Shown here piece after piece: positions 34,521 through 44,017 of a stretch of 64,000 nt of DNA. The notes beneath the pieces were generated by a model that had not been told where the DNA came from, did not search any database, and was given only the letters and a program-made list of their open reading frames with translations. Position 1 is the first letter of the stretch, and each line of letters starts with the position of its first letter. This stretch comes from an uncultured Armatimonadota bacterium (lineage in GTDB: Bacteria > Armatimonadota > Fimbriimonadia > Fimbriimonadales > Fimbriimonadaceae), in NCBI GenBank assembly GCA_903833215.1, contig CAILEM010000060.1, positions 62,001 through 126,000 of the forward strand, written 5' to 3'. The translations under genes were made by a program, and so were the position numbers.

Positions 34521-37500
34521 TCACACTGCCACAGCGTAAACGCTCTTGTCGCCTTCGGGATACTTTTCGTAGAAGTGGTCAAAGACGGCGGAGCACTTGT
34601 CCTTGTAGATGTCGGGACCATACTTCTCGGGCAAGCCTTTGTCTAGACAGTCGTCGATTACCAAGCGAACGCGAGAGAACGAACTGCGCTTCTGACGCCA
34701 ATCGATGACCATGTACTCCTTCAGTCGCGCAAGCATTTCACGCGCCACCTTCTTTACTTCTTTCCGTTCGGCATCAGAAAGGTCCGGTGCCGGGCGGGTA
34801 AGGATGTCGAAGACTACTAGCTCTTCTTCGGACATCTGCTCACGGACATGCCGCTGCTGTTCCGCGCTCATCCCCTGCGCGAGGTTGACGAGTTCCTCGA
34901 ATAACTGCTCTATGCTAGCTGCGCCCGTATTGTAGGCATCGATCAACTGGTTGAATTTGTCCAAAAAGTCGATGCGCGTCTTGTTTAGCAAGATCAGCTT
35001 GTCCAGTTGTGCCTTGATTGCTGCCTTAAGTGCTTCAATCTCTGTCTGCTTCTGCTGAGACTTCTTGAATTTGGCGTTCAGTGCCTCGAAGTCAATCTTG
35101 GAGAGGTCTATCTTCGGAGTCTCGCGTACCGAATACCCCGCACCCACAATCGATGCGTCTAGAACCCTCTCGATGCTAGCGAGCACATCGTCCAGCTTCA
35201 TCGGTGTGGGCGTAAGTTTGGTCTTGATCGACGCCGCGATGACGCCCAAACACAGCACCCTACCCATGAATTCAATGGCCGAAGGGTGCGGTTTCACTGC
35301 TCGATACAGCGTTTCGACCAACCTCACATGCCCCAGAAAGTTCTTCCGCAGCGGGTCAGGTGCGATCAATTTCTCAACCGCTTGCACAACCAACGACAGC
35401 CGTTCAATCGATCCTGCTGGTTCCGATTCGATGGCATCAATGCTCACGCCATGTTCGTGGCAAAATGCTGCGGCTTCCTCAACCGCTGAGCGAAGCGTCT
35501 CCGCTAGTCTGTCCTTGTCTCGAACGGGCGTCTCGCCGCCGCTGCCCTTCCCATAGATCGCAAGTGCCTTCTCAAGAGACAAGAACACATTGGCGTAATC
35601 CACGATCACACCGGAATACTTGCCTGGAAACACACGGTTCGCCCTGGCAATGGTCTGCATTAGCGTGTGGTTGCGCATCGGTTTGTCCAGATACACCGTT
35701 GAACAAGACGGCGCATCAAAACCGGTCAGCCACATGGCACATACGAAAACAATTCGAAGCGGATCCAAAGTGTCCTTAAACTTCTCGTCAAGGTGCTCCT
35801 TGTTCATCCGCTCGCGGTGGGGCAAGATATTCAGCCCACGGGCCCTCATCGTCTCTATCTCGTTCTGCTCGGGTGAGACGATCACGGCCATGTCCGTCGT
35901 CTCCATTATACGGCGTCGTTCCGTCAGTTCCGCCCGCTCAGAATCCGACAGGCCGTCAACGAGTAAGCGCTTTGAGACGCGCTCGAACTCCTTCGCCCAG
36001 TGCACCCAAACCTTGTCATACATGCGCAGGGCCGTCGCTTTGTCGATTGAAACGACCATTGCCTTACCCTGAAAACCGCGACCTAGGAAGTGAGATACGA
36101 TGTCCTTCGCCACCGTCTCCAGGCGGTCATCACGAGTGATGAGGTGATACTGCGTTCCTAAGAGCTTCTCCAGGCGGTCTTCGGCGTCCTCATCCAATCC
36201 CGCCGCTTCCACCACGTTGTAAATGTCGTCGTTGAGCTGCGGATTCACTAGTTGAAGCTCAGGAGTTCGGTTCTCGTAAAACAGGGGGACCGTGGCATTG
36301 TCTTCCACCGATTGCTGGAAGTCGTAAATCGAAACGTAGTCGCCAAAGATCTCGCGAGTACGTTCCTCCCCTGCGATCAGGGGGGTACCGGTAAACGCCA
36401 CAAATGTGGCCTGCGGCAAGGCGGCACGCATGTTCATCGCCATCGTGTCGTATTGGCTACGGTGGGCTTCATCCACCAGTACGATCACGTCGCGGCGATC
36501 GCAAAGCACTTCGTTGGTCTGAAATTTGTGGATCAGTGTGAATACGTAGCGGTGGTTGCCGCCCAACAATTCTCGCAGGTGCGCGCCGGAAGTTGCATGG
36601 CACTGTTTGCTCTCCGCATCACTTACGGCCCCACACGCCTTAAACGTTTTGGCTATCTGATCGTCCAACTCCACCCGGTCAGTGATGATCACAAACGTCC
36701 AGTTCCCAGGGTGCTTGCGCAGAATTTTCTGCGCAAAGAACACCATCGAAAAGCTCTTGCCCGAGCCCTGGGTATGCCAAAACACGCCGCCCTGTCCGGT
36801 AAGCGTCTCGCGGGCTTTCAGCGAAGCGAGGATGGCGTTGTTCACACCTAAGAACTGGTGGTTCTGACCGACGATCTTAGCGACTCCCAAAGAAAGCTCG
36901 CTAAAGACGGTGAAATTCTCTACTAAGTCCATCAAGCGCGAGGGTTCGCAGGTCCCCCGCAGGATCACCTCAAGCGATATGCGGCGCGGCTCGTCTTCTC
37001 GCTCAATCCGTTTCCACTCAAAGAAGCGCTCCCAGTCCGCGGTGAGAGAACCCACATGGCTGTCCGTTCCATTGCTCGTGATAAGGAGCGCGTTGTAGAC
37101 AAAGAGGCTAGGAATCCCATTGAGCGAATGCTTGTAGCTGGTGAGGTTTTCATCGAACCCGACTCGGTCATCCACACCCGGCTTCTTGAACTCCATCACG
37201 ATGAGCGGGAGGCCGTTTACAAAGAGGATTACGTCCGGGATCGCCGCATACATCGGCCCTTGAATCTTCAACTGACTGACCGCCAAGAAGTCGTTTCTGT
37301 CGACGTGTTGCCAGTCGAGAATACGCACGCGCTCCTGCTTCTGTCCGCCATGTTGGTCGTCGGGAAGGGAGACGAGCACTCCATTCTTGAGAAGTTCGTA
37401 GACTTCGCGGTTCGCTCCAACGAGGCTCATGCCGCTCCGGTCCGCCGTGACCTGGTCGACGGCGTTCTGAATCGCCGAAGGCGGAAATCCCGGGTTCAAC

Positions 37501-37679
37501 GCTTTCAGCGCAGAGCGCAATCGAGGGCCGAGAACGACCTCGCCTCTCGCACTCCTTCCGAGTGAACCATTCGCAACATCACCTTCATGGAGCGCACTCG
37601 TCACCGACCAACCCATCGAGGCCAGCAATGAGAGCGCTGGTTGCTCTACTAGCTGATCTTCGGTGTAGTCGTGCGACAT
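34521..37679 (-). CDS. hsdR: Type I restriction enzyme HsdR (nuclease/translocase subunit)
   Basis: The 1052-residue protein is the motor and nuclease of a type I restriction-modification system. The N-terminal nuclease domain has VNGLPLIVMEFKKPG, containing the ExK of the PD-(D/E)xK fold (about residues 155-170). The SF2 helicase follows with Walker A HTQGSGKSFSM (lysine about 303), DEAH-box VLVDEAHRSQY (about 400) and motif III FTGTPL. The C-terminal helical part contacts HsdM. Length and motif order are complete. It is last in the operon, separated from hsdS by the reverse transcriptase gene and a 223-bp gap. Confidence 0.97.
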   Translation of the reverse strand: MSHDYTEDQLVEQPALSLLASMGWSVTSALHEGDVANGSLGRSARGEVVLGPRLRSALKALNPGFPPSAIQNAVDQVTADRSGMSLVGANREVYELLKNGVLVSLPDDQHGGQKQERVRILDWQHVDRNDFLAVSQLKIQGPMYAAIPDVILFVNGLPLIVMEFKKPGVDDRVGFDENLTSYKHSLNGIPSLFVYNALLITSNGTDSHVGSLTADWERFFEWKRIEREDEPRRISLEVILRGTCEPSRLMDLVENFTVFSELSLGVAKIVGQNHQFLGVNNAILASLKARETLTGQGGVFWHTQGSGKSFSMVFFAQKILRKHPGNWTFVIITDRVELDDQIAKTFKACGAVSDAESKQCHATSGAHLRELLGGNHRYVFTLIHKFQTNEVLCDRRDVIVLVDEAHRSQYDTMAMNMRAALPQATFVAFTGTPLIAGEERTREIFGDYVSIYDFQQSVEDNATVPLFYENRTPELQLVNPQLNDDIYNVVEAAGLDEDAEDRLEKLLGTQYHLITRDDRLETVAKDIVSHFLGRGFQGKAMVVSIDKATALRMYDKVWVHWAKEFERVSKRLLVDGLSDSERAELTERRRIMETTDMAVIVSPEQNEIETMRARGLNILPHRERMNKEHLDEKFKDTLDPLRIVFVCAMWLTGFDAPSCSTVYLDKPMRNHTLMQTIARANRVFPGKYSGVIVDYANVFLSLEKALAIYGKGSGGETPVRDKDRLAETLRSAVEEAAAFCHEHGVSIDAIESEPAGSIERLSLVVQAVEKLIAPDPLRKNFLGHVRLVETLYRAVKPHPSAIEFMGRVLCLGVIAASIKTKLTPTPMKLDDVLASIERVLDASIVGAGYSVRETPKIDLSKIDFEALNAKFKKSQQKQTEIEALKAAIKAQLDKLILLNKTRIDFLDKFNQLIDAYNTGAASIEQLFEELVNLAQGMSAEQQRHVREQMSEEELVVFDILTRPAPDLSDAERKEVKKVAREMLARLKEYMVIDWRQKRSSFSRVRLVIDDCLDKGLPEKYGPDIYKDKCSAVFDHFYEKYPEGDKSVYAVAV

Positions 37680-37918
37680 GGCGTATTTTTCATGTTACCA
37701 ACCTTCCCATTGACACAGAAGATCAACACTCAGTTTTTAGCGACGGTGGTCGTGGACACGAATTTCCTCGGCCCAGCGTGTAGCCGACTTCTCAGGAAAG
37801 GATATTCGATTCTGTAATGGGACTCATCGAGTGCGACCGGAATCGGTAGGTCGTCGCGGCATCCGATGCCCACCGAACGATGAATTTTAACTGATAGAAT
37901 GTTTAACCGCCTCGCCAC
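37680..37918 (-). other. Spacer between RT and hsdR genes with possible small ORF
   Basis: All other junctions in this operon are overlapping or within 10 bp, but 223 bp separate the reverse transcriptase stop from hsdR. A 62-codon frame (37730-37918, starting MARRLNILSVKIHRSVGIGC) begins inside the last codons of the RT gene and has plausible codon use. I do not recognise it. The spacer could alternatively carry an hsdR promoter or a non-coding RNA used by the RT. Confidence 0.4.
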
Positions 37919-40854
37919 TTGCTCGCCTTGAACCCAATCGGCACAGGTTTGAACTTGCGTGCCTTAGAATACTCCCGTAGATGAGATCGATCGCGAATCC
38001 GATTAAGCCGGGCAATTAGCTTGGTCTGGTCCTCACAACTCATTTCCGGCCGCCGCAACTGGTATTGCCTCAACTGCATGAAGTCAATTTCTCCAGTCAA
38101 TACGAAGTCGTCCCGCCCGCCTTTTACCCTCAGGATGTCACGTTCATATCGTTCGCAGAATGGACCACGTATCCAACTATCTCCAAAAAGGCGATTGTTG
38201 ACTTGAATGATGTATGCATGCAGATCCGTGGCAGAAGAAGCCACCATGTTGCTGAATCCATCGGTATCTCGATTCCATTCCAAGACGAATAGCCCATCGA
38301 TTTCACCGCGCAACGGTGTTCGTAAATCGAGATTGGTGAAATCGCTACAGATCAGTGCACAAAAGCAGAAGCCATCGTGACTGACCAATAGTGGCGATTG
38401 CGATCGGCTGACGAACTTAAAAGCCTGCGGTTTTGCGTGCTCTAATTCGAACTTTTCAACCCATGCTGGTTGTGTCTTGTCGCTTCGAATCGCAATGGTC
38501 AGTCCTGGCAGACTATGTGATGTCAGAGCGAGAAGCGCCTGATTTTGCACGTCATGCCCCACAACTTTATACTCAAGACCGGCGATGAGCGAGATGTTCG
38601 CATTGCCAAGTAGTTCCACAACGCCTTGCGCCCATCGCCGGGGCAGACAAAGTTCTGGCATAACGAGGTAATCGACTTGGCCACGTGCCCTCAAGGTTGC
38701 GGACACAATTCCGCGAATGCGTTCATATCTTGACAGCCTAGTCGGCGGAGAAGGAGCAAGTGACTGCAGCAGATCATCGTTCCGTGTCTCAACGCTTGCA
38801 ACTGCAATTACTGCACTACCGGGATTGAGGCCACGGGAAGTGGTGCCACCTGTCCCGACCTTCAGGCGTTGCAGTCCGACAGCCTCCTCATGGTATTCCA
38901 GCGGCAAGTTACTGCCTCCATATCCCCTAAAGGCACGAAGGTATCTCGCCACATTTGGTAGCTCCTGCAGCGGCAGGCATGAAGTGATTGCATAAGTGGA
39001 GAGTGGTCGAGTTGGGAACAGAATGGGACGCCAGTCAAACGGTGGGAGGGTGACGATCTCCTGGAATCTACGTACTTCGCTAGGAAGCAGATCCAGTGGA
39101 GTTGCATACTGTAATTGTTCCTGCGGTTCGCCAGCAATCCACCGTTCACCGTATGGTGCGCGCGCCCAATCGGCGGCGTGTAGATCTCGACTAAGCGCGC
39201 TAGCGTCAATGTCGCCCACAGTAATGCTGCCTAGTTTACGGAGGATCTGGGCTGAAAGGTCTGACACAACTCCGAAATCCTCCGCCTTCGCCGCCCCTAC
39301 CACTGCCTCGACGAGTTGCCATGATAGTAAATTCCAAAACCGCTCCGCCTGCAAGCCGTCCCTTGGAGAAACCACCTCCTTCAGGAGTACCAATTTCTCT
39401 ACGAACTCTTCCCAATCCCGTTGATCATTGCAGGAGACCATTAAGGCGATTACCCAGGGTAAGCGTTTGAAGTAGGTATAGAACTCGTCCGGCGTGAGGC
39501 AGTGCCTGATGATTAGTCCATAAAACCTCGATCGAATCGTTTGCCAATCAAATGGGGCAAGGTCGATGTCATAGCGTTCCATCAGTCGTAGCATTTGGGT
39601 AAAGGCCGCTCTTCTTAGCTCAATGCTCTTGGCTGACCTAAGCTCATGCACCTGGATGTTGTCACCATCTCGCAGAATCAGCGCCCGTCGGCCAAGTTCC
39701 ACCGGATCAGAGGGCAACGGAGGCTTAACACGCTGCTCACTCGATCTGGCGTTTTGCTCTTCAATCAACGCTTGAAGGATTTCTACGCCTGCCGGTCCAT
39801 GTAACCGCTTGATTGAGGTCTTTTCCCTCGAAAGCTGCAATGCCGGGTGATCCCTCACAACAACCCTTACTTCTTGTTCTGTGGAGGCCTCACTATTGAA
39901 GCGGAAACAGCTAACGGAGCTAACGAGCCTGTCCATGGCTGCCGTACTGCTAGCATCCTCGCCCGCTCTGCTGACTGCTAGGAAGATATCGTCGACGTAT
40001 CTGCCATAGTAAACGTCGCCAAAAATCCCCAATTCGCGATCCATCGGCGTGAGTAGGACATTAGCGATCAGGCCGGATGCAGTCAGCCCCACCGGTAGGC
40101 CGTACTCAATACCCAGACATTGTCGAGTCCATGTGGACATCGCCTGCAGTAGATGCTTTGTTAATGGAATTGCATGTGGGTAGCCCAAAGGGTCCTCTAT
40201 CGACGCAATCTCATTTGAAATGAATCCTGGCCTTATCTCATGGTAAAAGTCTTTTAGGTCAAAGTTGTACACAACTACGTCTCGATTTTCCGCCAAGGCC
40301 CTCGAAATCGCTTCGTAGCCATTTGCTTGCCACTTGCCATACTGTTCGGCGAAAGCACGAAACAGACGATGACTGTCCATTTTCATCGCACCACTCGCAT
40401 CTCTCAAGCGGTCAACTCGATTCGCGAATACATGACGGTCTGATAGCAACCTATCTAGGTGCGAACCAGCATGGATAATCCACAGTGCGCTAAGCACTTG
40501 GGCTTCTACTGTCGGGTCGATGATATCGCGGAACGGCATTAACGATGGGCTATCACGATCTTCATTTCCTTGCCACTGCAAGAGCGGATCTGCGTCGAAG
40601 TAATGCCACCTCGACTGCTTGGGCTGCTGGCGAGCAGGGCGCTTAGGAATGCTGGTAAGTGCACCAACGTTCTGTGCGTCCGACCAATAGTCAGTTTCGG
40701 CCTCTCCCAAATGTGGCAATAACTTCTCCAGATTCGCCACCAGGTCCTGCTCAAAAGCTGCAAACTTCAGCCCGCTCGCCACATTCCCATCACGGTATGC
40801 TTCTGCCTTAGCCTTACGGTAGGCAATGAATAGTTCGTTGAGTGATAATTCCAT
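37903..40854 (-). CDS. Defence-associated reverse transcriptase fused to nitrilase (DRT1/UG1-like)
   Basis: The 983-residue protein joins two enzymes. Residues about 110-340 are an RT palm: motif A NFDLKDFYHEI (197-207), motif B GLPVGLTASGLIANVLLTPM (252-271), and the catalytic YVDD at 286-289. A helical middle (about 400-630) precedes a C-terminal carbon-nitrogen hydrolase: E734 in LVMPELCLP, K801 in WVEKFELEH, C836 in ALICSDFTN form the Glu-Lys-Cys triad. RT-nitrilase fusion is the hallmark of class 1 UG/Abi RTs (DRT type 1, UG1; UG5/UG6 are relatives), which protect against phage. Sitting between hsdS and hsdR, nine bases after hsdS, it is transcribed with the restriction system. Motif integrity suggests both activities are live. 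Confidence 0.92.
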   Translation of the reverse strand: MELSLNELFIAYRKAKAEAYRDGNVASGLKFAAFEQDLVANLEKLLPHLGEAETDYWSDAQNVGALTSIPKRPARQQPKQSRWHYFDADPLLQWQGNEDRDSPSLMPFRDIIDPTVEAQVLSALWIIHAGSHLDRLLSDRHVFANRVDRLRDASGAMKMDSHRLFRAFAEQYGKWQANGYEAISRALAENRDVVVYNFDLKDFYHEIRPGFISNEIASIEDPLGYPHAIPLTKHLLQAMSTWTRQCLGIEYGLPVGLTASGLIANVLLTPMDRELGIFGDVYYGRYVDDIFLAVSRAGEDASSTAAMDRLVSSVSCFRFNSEASTEQEVRVVVRDHPALQLSREKTSIKRLHGPAGVEILQALIEEQNARSSEQRVKPPLPSDPVELGRRALILRDGDNIQVHELRSAKSIELRRAAFTQMLRLMERYDIDLAPFDWQTIRSRFYGLIIRHCLTPDEFYTYFKRLPWVIALMVSCNDQRDWEEFVEKLVLLKEVVSPRDGLQAERFWNLLSWQLVEAVVGAAKAEDFGVVSDLSAQILRKLGSITVGDIDASALSRDLHAADWARAPYGERWIAGEPQEQLQYATPLDLLPSEVRRFQEIVTLPPFDWRPILFPTRPLSTYAITSCLPLQELPNVARYLRAFRGYGGSNLPLEYHEEAVGLQRLKVGTGGTTSRGLNPGSAVIAVASVETRNDDLLQSLAPSPPTRLSRYERIRGIVSATLRARGQVDYLVMPELCLPRRWAQGVVELLGNANISLIAGLEYKVVGHDVQNQALLALTSHSLPGLTIAIRSDKTQPAWVEKFELEHAKPQAFKFVSRSQSPLLVSHDGFCFCALICSDFTNLDLRTPLRGEIDGLFVLEWNRDTDGFSNMVASSATDLHAYIIQVNNRLFGDSWIRGPFCERYERDILRVKGGRDDFVLTGEIDFMQLRQYQLRRPEMSCEDQTKLIARLNRIRDRSHLREYSKARKFKPVPIGFKASKWRGG

Positions 40855-40863
40855 CGTCTGAAC

Positions 40864-42015
40864 CTAGTCGCGTGACGGACTGCTAAGTAGGAGCTTCTTC
40901 AGAAGCAGGTCGCGAGTTTGGCGGAGGTTGTGCGCCTGGCGTACGAGGATCTGCTGTTCGCGAATTGCTACATCAAACACATCGCTGAACTGTTCCAACA
41001 AGCGCTCAGGCGGCACAAAAAAAAGCGTTTTCTCCAATACGTGCCAGTTAGCTCGCGGCATCTTTGATCCATTTGAACTTGCGACTGATTGGGCGACAAA
41101 GCCGTCGCTGCTCACCAAAGCCGTCACAAGAGCCGAATACTTGGGTTGCTTAGCGCGGATGACAATAGTGTCGGCGGAGCATAGTCCGTCAAATGGGGCG
41201 ACACTGACTTTGTGGAAGTAGGGGCGGATTTTCCCGAAAAGCACTTCGCCTTGCCGGAACTCTAGCTTGTTCGAGCCTAGTTCCGAGGTTGTCTCCCAGT
41301 CGTCAAGCGCCATTGACCTTCTTGGGATGTGTTCAAGTCCAACATAGGGCACTAGCTCGTTCAAAGCGCCTTTCGGGACGTTGCGTCGCACTTCCTGACA
41401 AACATCCTTTAACTGCCTCACGTCCCAACCCGGCGGTGCCAAAACCGACTCAAGTCCTAACGTGTGCAACACGCGAGGCACGGATTCGTGGCCGGGGTAG
41501 CGGAAGTGGACGAACCACTCGCGGTATAGGCTGCGGGCCATTTCCTCTAGGATTCGGATGCGACGCTGGCAGTTTTCGATCAGGTCGTCGTAGGCTGACA
41601 AGATGCCCGCGATGCGCCGCTGCTCTTCGAGCGATGGCCAAAGAATCGGAATCGAGTGAATGTGATTGCGATTGAGCGACGGGTTCGATGCGCCTGCGTC
41701 GTATTGCTCAAAGTGCATCGTCTGAACGAAGTAGTAGGCGAATTTAGCGTCGTTGCCGCGGAAATCCTTGACCCAAAGGGTTGTGTCGTGCGGCCAGTAA
41801 CGCCCCTCTTCAAAGAAGGCAGAACCTAGGGTTCCCTTTCGACCAATGATAAGACCTGGTCCTTCAAGCTTGTACTCGAAGTGAGTCGATTTTGGCCCTG
41901 ATGACGAATAGACTGGATATGGTCCATCGGACTGTTCGTCTTTTGTAATGTCGAAGCCACGCTGGAATGTTAGTTGATCACCTAACGTCGTTTTGGTCCA
42001 TGCGCACCGACTCAT
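40864..42015 (-). CDS. hsdS: Type I restriction enzyme specificity subunit HsdS
   Basis: The 383-residue protein determines the recognition sequence. It has two target-recognition domains: the first starts TTLGDQLTFQRGFDITKDEQ and ends before the conserved helix EEQRRIAGILSAYDDLIENC (about 130-150); the second starts WDVRQLKDVCQEV (about 200) and ends in the distal helix LLEQFSDVFDVAIREQQILV. The two long helices form the spacer coiled coil. It overlaps hsdM by 4 nt, so the two are co-translated. Its two half-site specificities cannot be read from sequence by eye. Confidence 0.96.
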   Translation of the reverse strand: MSRCAWTKTTLGDQLTFQRGFDITKDEQSDGPYPVYSSSGPKSTHFEYKLEGPGLIIGRKGTLGSAFFEEGRYWPHDTTLWVKDFRGNDAKFAYYFVQTMHFEQYDAGASNPSLNRNHIHSIPILWPSLEEQRRIAGILSAYDDLIENCQRRIRILEEMARSLYREWFVHFRYPGHESVPRVLHTLGLESVLAPPGWDVRQLKDVCQEVRRNVPKGALNELVPYVGLEHIPRRSMALDDWETTSELGSNKLEFRQGEVLFGKIRPYFHKVSVAPFDGLCSADTIVIRAKQPKYSALVTALVSSDGFVAQSVASSNGSKMPRANWHVLEKTLFFVPPERLLEQFSDVFDVAIREQQILVRQAHNLRQTRDLLLKKLLLSSPSRD

Positions 42016-43724
42016 GCCTCCAACATCTCCGCGACGTTTTGGGCGATAGTGGCTTCGAGCTCGCGCGCTAGGAGGTTCAAGCTTTCCAGTTCTTCGTTCA
42101 ACGCTGTGAGGCGTTCTTTGAAGTCCTCGTCACTGACATCTTCGCCGGGGGCGACGCCAACGTAGCGGCCCGGATTGAGGCTATATTGTTGTGCGACTAT
42201 TTCGTCGATAGTAGCGGCCCTGCATAATCCCAGTACGTCGCGGTAGATTGGCCCAGTTTCGCCCACAGCAACTTCTCGTTCAGTTGGGTGATGGCAGAAG
42301 AGTTCCTTAATCTTTGCTTTTGCCTCATCGCCGCCTAGGGTGTAATCGAGCTCTTCGCCTCTAAAGAGCCGCACGACATTCGCAAGAAAGCCGATCTGGG
42401 AGGTGGTCCAGTCGCGGTGGGCCCGGTCGATTTGGCGATAGATGTGTCGTGCATCCAGGAATAACACCCTCTCCTGGCGCCAAGTGTGTTGAGCTGTCCG
42501 TCGGCGGGTCGCTTCGTCGGCATCATGCGCCATCTTCAGGTCTGCAGACTTGGACGCATCGAGGAACCACAGCGTACACGGCAGCGTGACGGTATAAAAC
42601 ATGTTCGGGCCGACGGCGACCATGACATCCACCACGCGGCCTTCGATCAACTTCTGCCGAATATCCTGTTCGCTCGACCGTGCGTCGGATGCTGAGTTTG
42701 CCATGACGAACCCGGCGCGGCCGGTCTCGTTTAGCGAGGAATAGAACAACTGAATCCACAGGTAGTTCGCGTTATCCGTACGCGGCAGGCCGAGAGGGTA
42801 CCGTTTGCCAAGTCCGGTGGCACCGGCTAACCGCTCTTTATCCACTGCGTTCACGTTAAACGGCGGGTTGGCGAGCACGAAGTCGAACCTACCAACCGCG
42901 CTGTGCGGGTCGTCGTAATAGCTGTTGATTTCACCGCCGTGCTTGACGTCCCCCTCTAGTCCGTGGATGGCGAGGTTCATCCGTGCGAGCTTGCCGGTTT
43001 CGTCCGTTTTTTCGACCCCGAAGATGCTGAGTTCTTTGCCCGGATCGCTCTTATGCTCGCTGACGAACCGTGCGCTCTGCACGAACATGCCGCCGCTTCC
43101 GCAGGCGGGATCCAGGATGCGTCCATGGTACGGCTCCAGAACTTCAACAAGTAGCCGGACGATGGGGCTGGGCGTGTAGAACTCTCCGCCCTTGCTGCCT
43201 TCGGTTCGAGCGAACTCGCCCAGAAAGTATTCGTAGATGCGGCCAAAGGCGTCGAATTCGAGGCTAACGGGTATCTCACTTACTTTCTTTAGCAAGTCCT
43301 TTAGGAGCGAGCTGCTAAAGATGTTGTACGTCTTGGGCAATACCCCTGCCAGTGACGGGTTATGCAGTTCAATGTCGCGCATCGCGGCATTGATCGCCTT
43401 GCCAATATCGGCATCCTCGGGCAGATTCAAGAGATGAGGGAAGCGTGCGGTATCTGTGAGATAGAGAACACCTTCCGCGCTGTAGGCCATCGGATCGTCT
43501 ATCTGACTGCCACGCCGTGAGCTAGTGGCGGCGGCTTCGAGCTCCTTGTGCCGCTTCTCGAATCTGGCTTCGGCAAACCGCAGAAAGATGAGACCCAAAA
43601 TTGGCTGGGAATATTGCGCGGCAGTGAGTCCGCTGTTGGCGCGGAACTGATCTGCCGCCGCCCATAAACGCTGCTCAAGCGCCTGGTTATTCACATCACG
43701 TTCGGTCGGAGCAATCCACTTCAT
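42012..43724 (-). CDS. hsdM: Type I restriction enzyme DNA methyltransferase HsdM
   Basis: The 570-residue adenine methyltransferase has the N-terminal HsdM helical domain (LEQRLWAAADQFRANSGLTA), the SAM-binding motif ILDPACGSGGMFV (about residues 205-217) and the catalytic motif FDFVLANPPFNV (NPPF at about 285). The C-terminal ELESLNLLARELEATIAQNV helix packs on HsdS. Full length with intact motifs. It opens the operon on the minus strand; upstream is a gene fragment of an MNT nucleotidyltransferase. Confidence 0.97.
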   Translation of the reverse strand: MKWIAPTERDVNNQALEQRLWAAADQFRANSGLTAAQYSQPILGLIFLRFAEARFEKRHKELEAAATSSRRGSQIDDPMAYSAEGVLYLTDTARFPHLLNLPEDADIGKAINAAMRDIELHNPSLAGVLPKTYNIFSSSLLKDLLKKVSEIPVSLEFDAFGRIYEYFLGEFARTEGSKGGEFYTPSPIVRLLVEVLEPYHGRILDPACGSGGMFVQSARFVSEHKSDPGKELSIFGVEKTDETGKLARMNLAIHGLEGDVKHGGEINSYYDDPHSAVGRFDFVLANPPFNVNAVDKERLAGATGLGKRYPLGLPRTDNANYLWIQLFYSSLNETGRAGFVMANSASDARSSEQDIRQKLIEGRVVDVMVAVGPNMFYTVTLPCTLWFLDASKSADLKMAHDADEATRRRTAQHTWRQERVLFLDARHIYRQIDRAHRDWTTSQIGFLANVVRLFRGEELDYTLGGDEAKAKIKELFCHHPTEREVAVGETGPIYRDVLGLCRAATIDEIVAQQYSLNPGRYVGVAPGEDVSDEDFKERLTALNEELESLNLLARELEATIAQNVAEMLEA

Positions 43725-43870
43725 AAATTGTTAGATTAGGGATCGTCAGGTGCTGTACACCCCTGATCTTTCTCTATACTACTGCACCACCGATGACACC
43801 GGCGGTCGGTGGCCAGTCCCTCGCTAATCTTCGCTTGCCCTTCATGGGAAAGTAGCTTCAAAGGAGACAG

Positions 43871-44014
43871 TCAGTTCTGTGTTTTTGGGTTGGAACTGGC
43901 TTTGGGGAACGAAGCAAAGGCGTCGACGTCACTTCGATCTCGAGCCGTACCACGTGCCACAGTACCAAACAAGCGAAGGTTGAACACGCCGAATTGATGT
44001 GCAAACGTAGTGAT
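43871..44014 (-). pseudogene. MNT-type nucleotidyltransferase fragment
   Basis: In one minus-strand frame 47 codons read FGVFNLRLFGTVARGTARDR then SDVDAFASFPKAS. This is the GS/T-x-A-R-G-x5-SDxD signature of minimal nucleotidyltransferases, the antitoxin half of HEPN-MNT systems. The frame is closed upstream by TGA and ends 24 bp after the motif, so the rest of the roughly 100-residue domain is missing and no HEPN partner is visible. It is a relic beside the restriction operon. Confidence 0.7.
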
Positions 44015-44017
44015 TCA

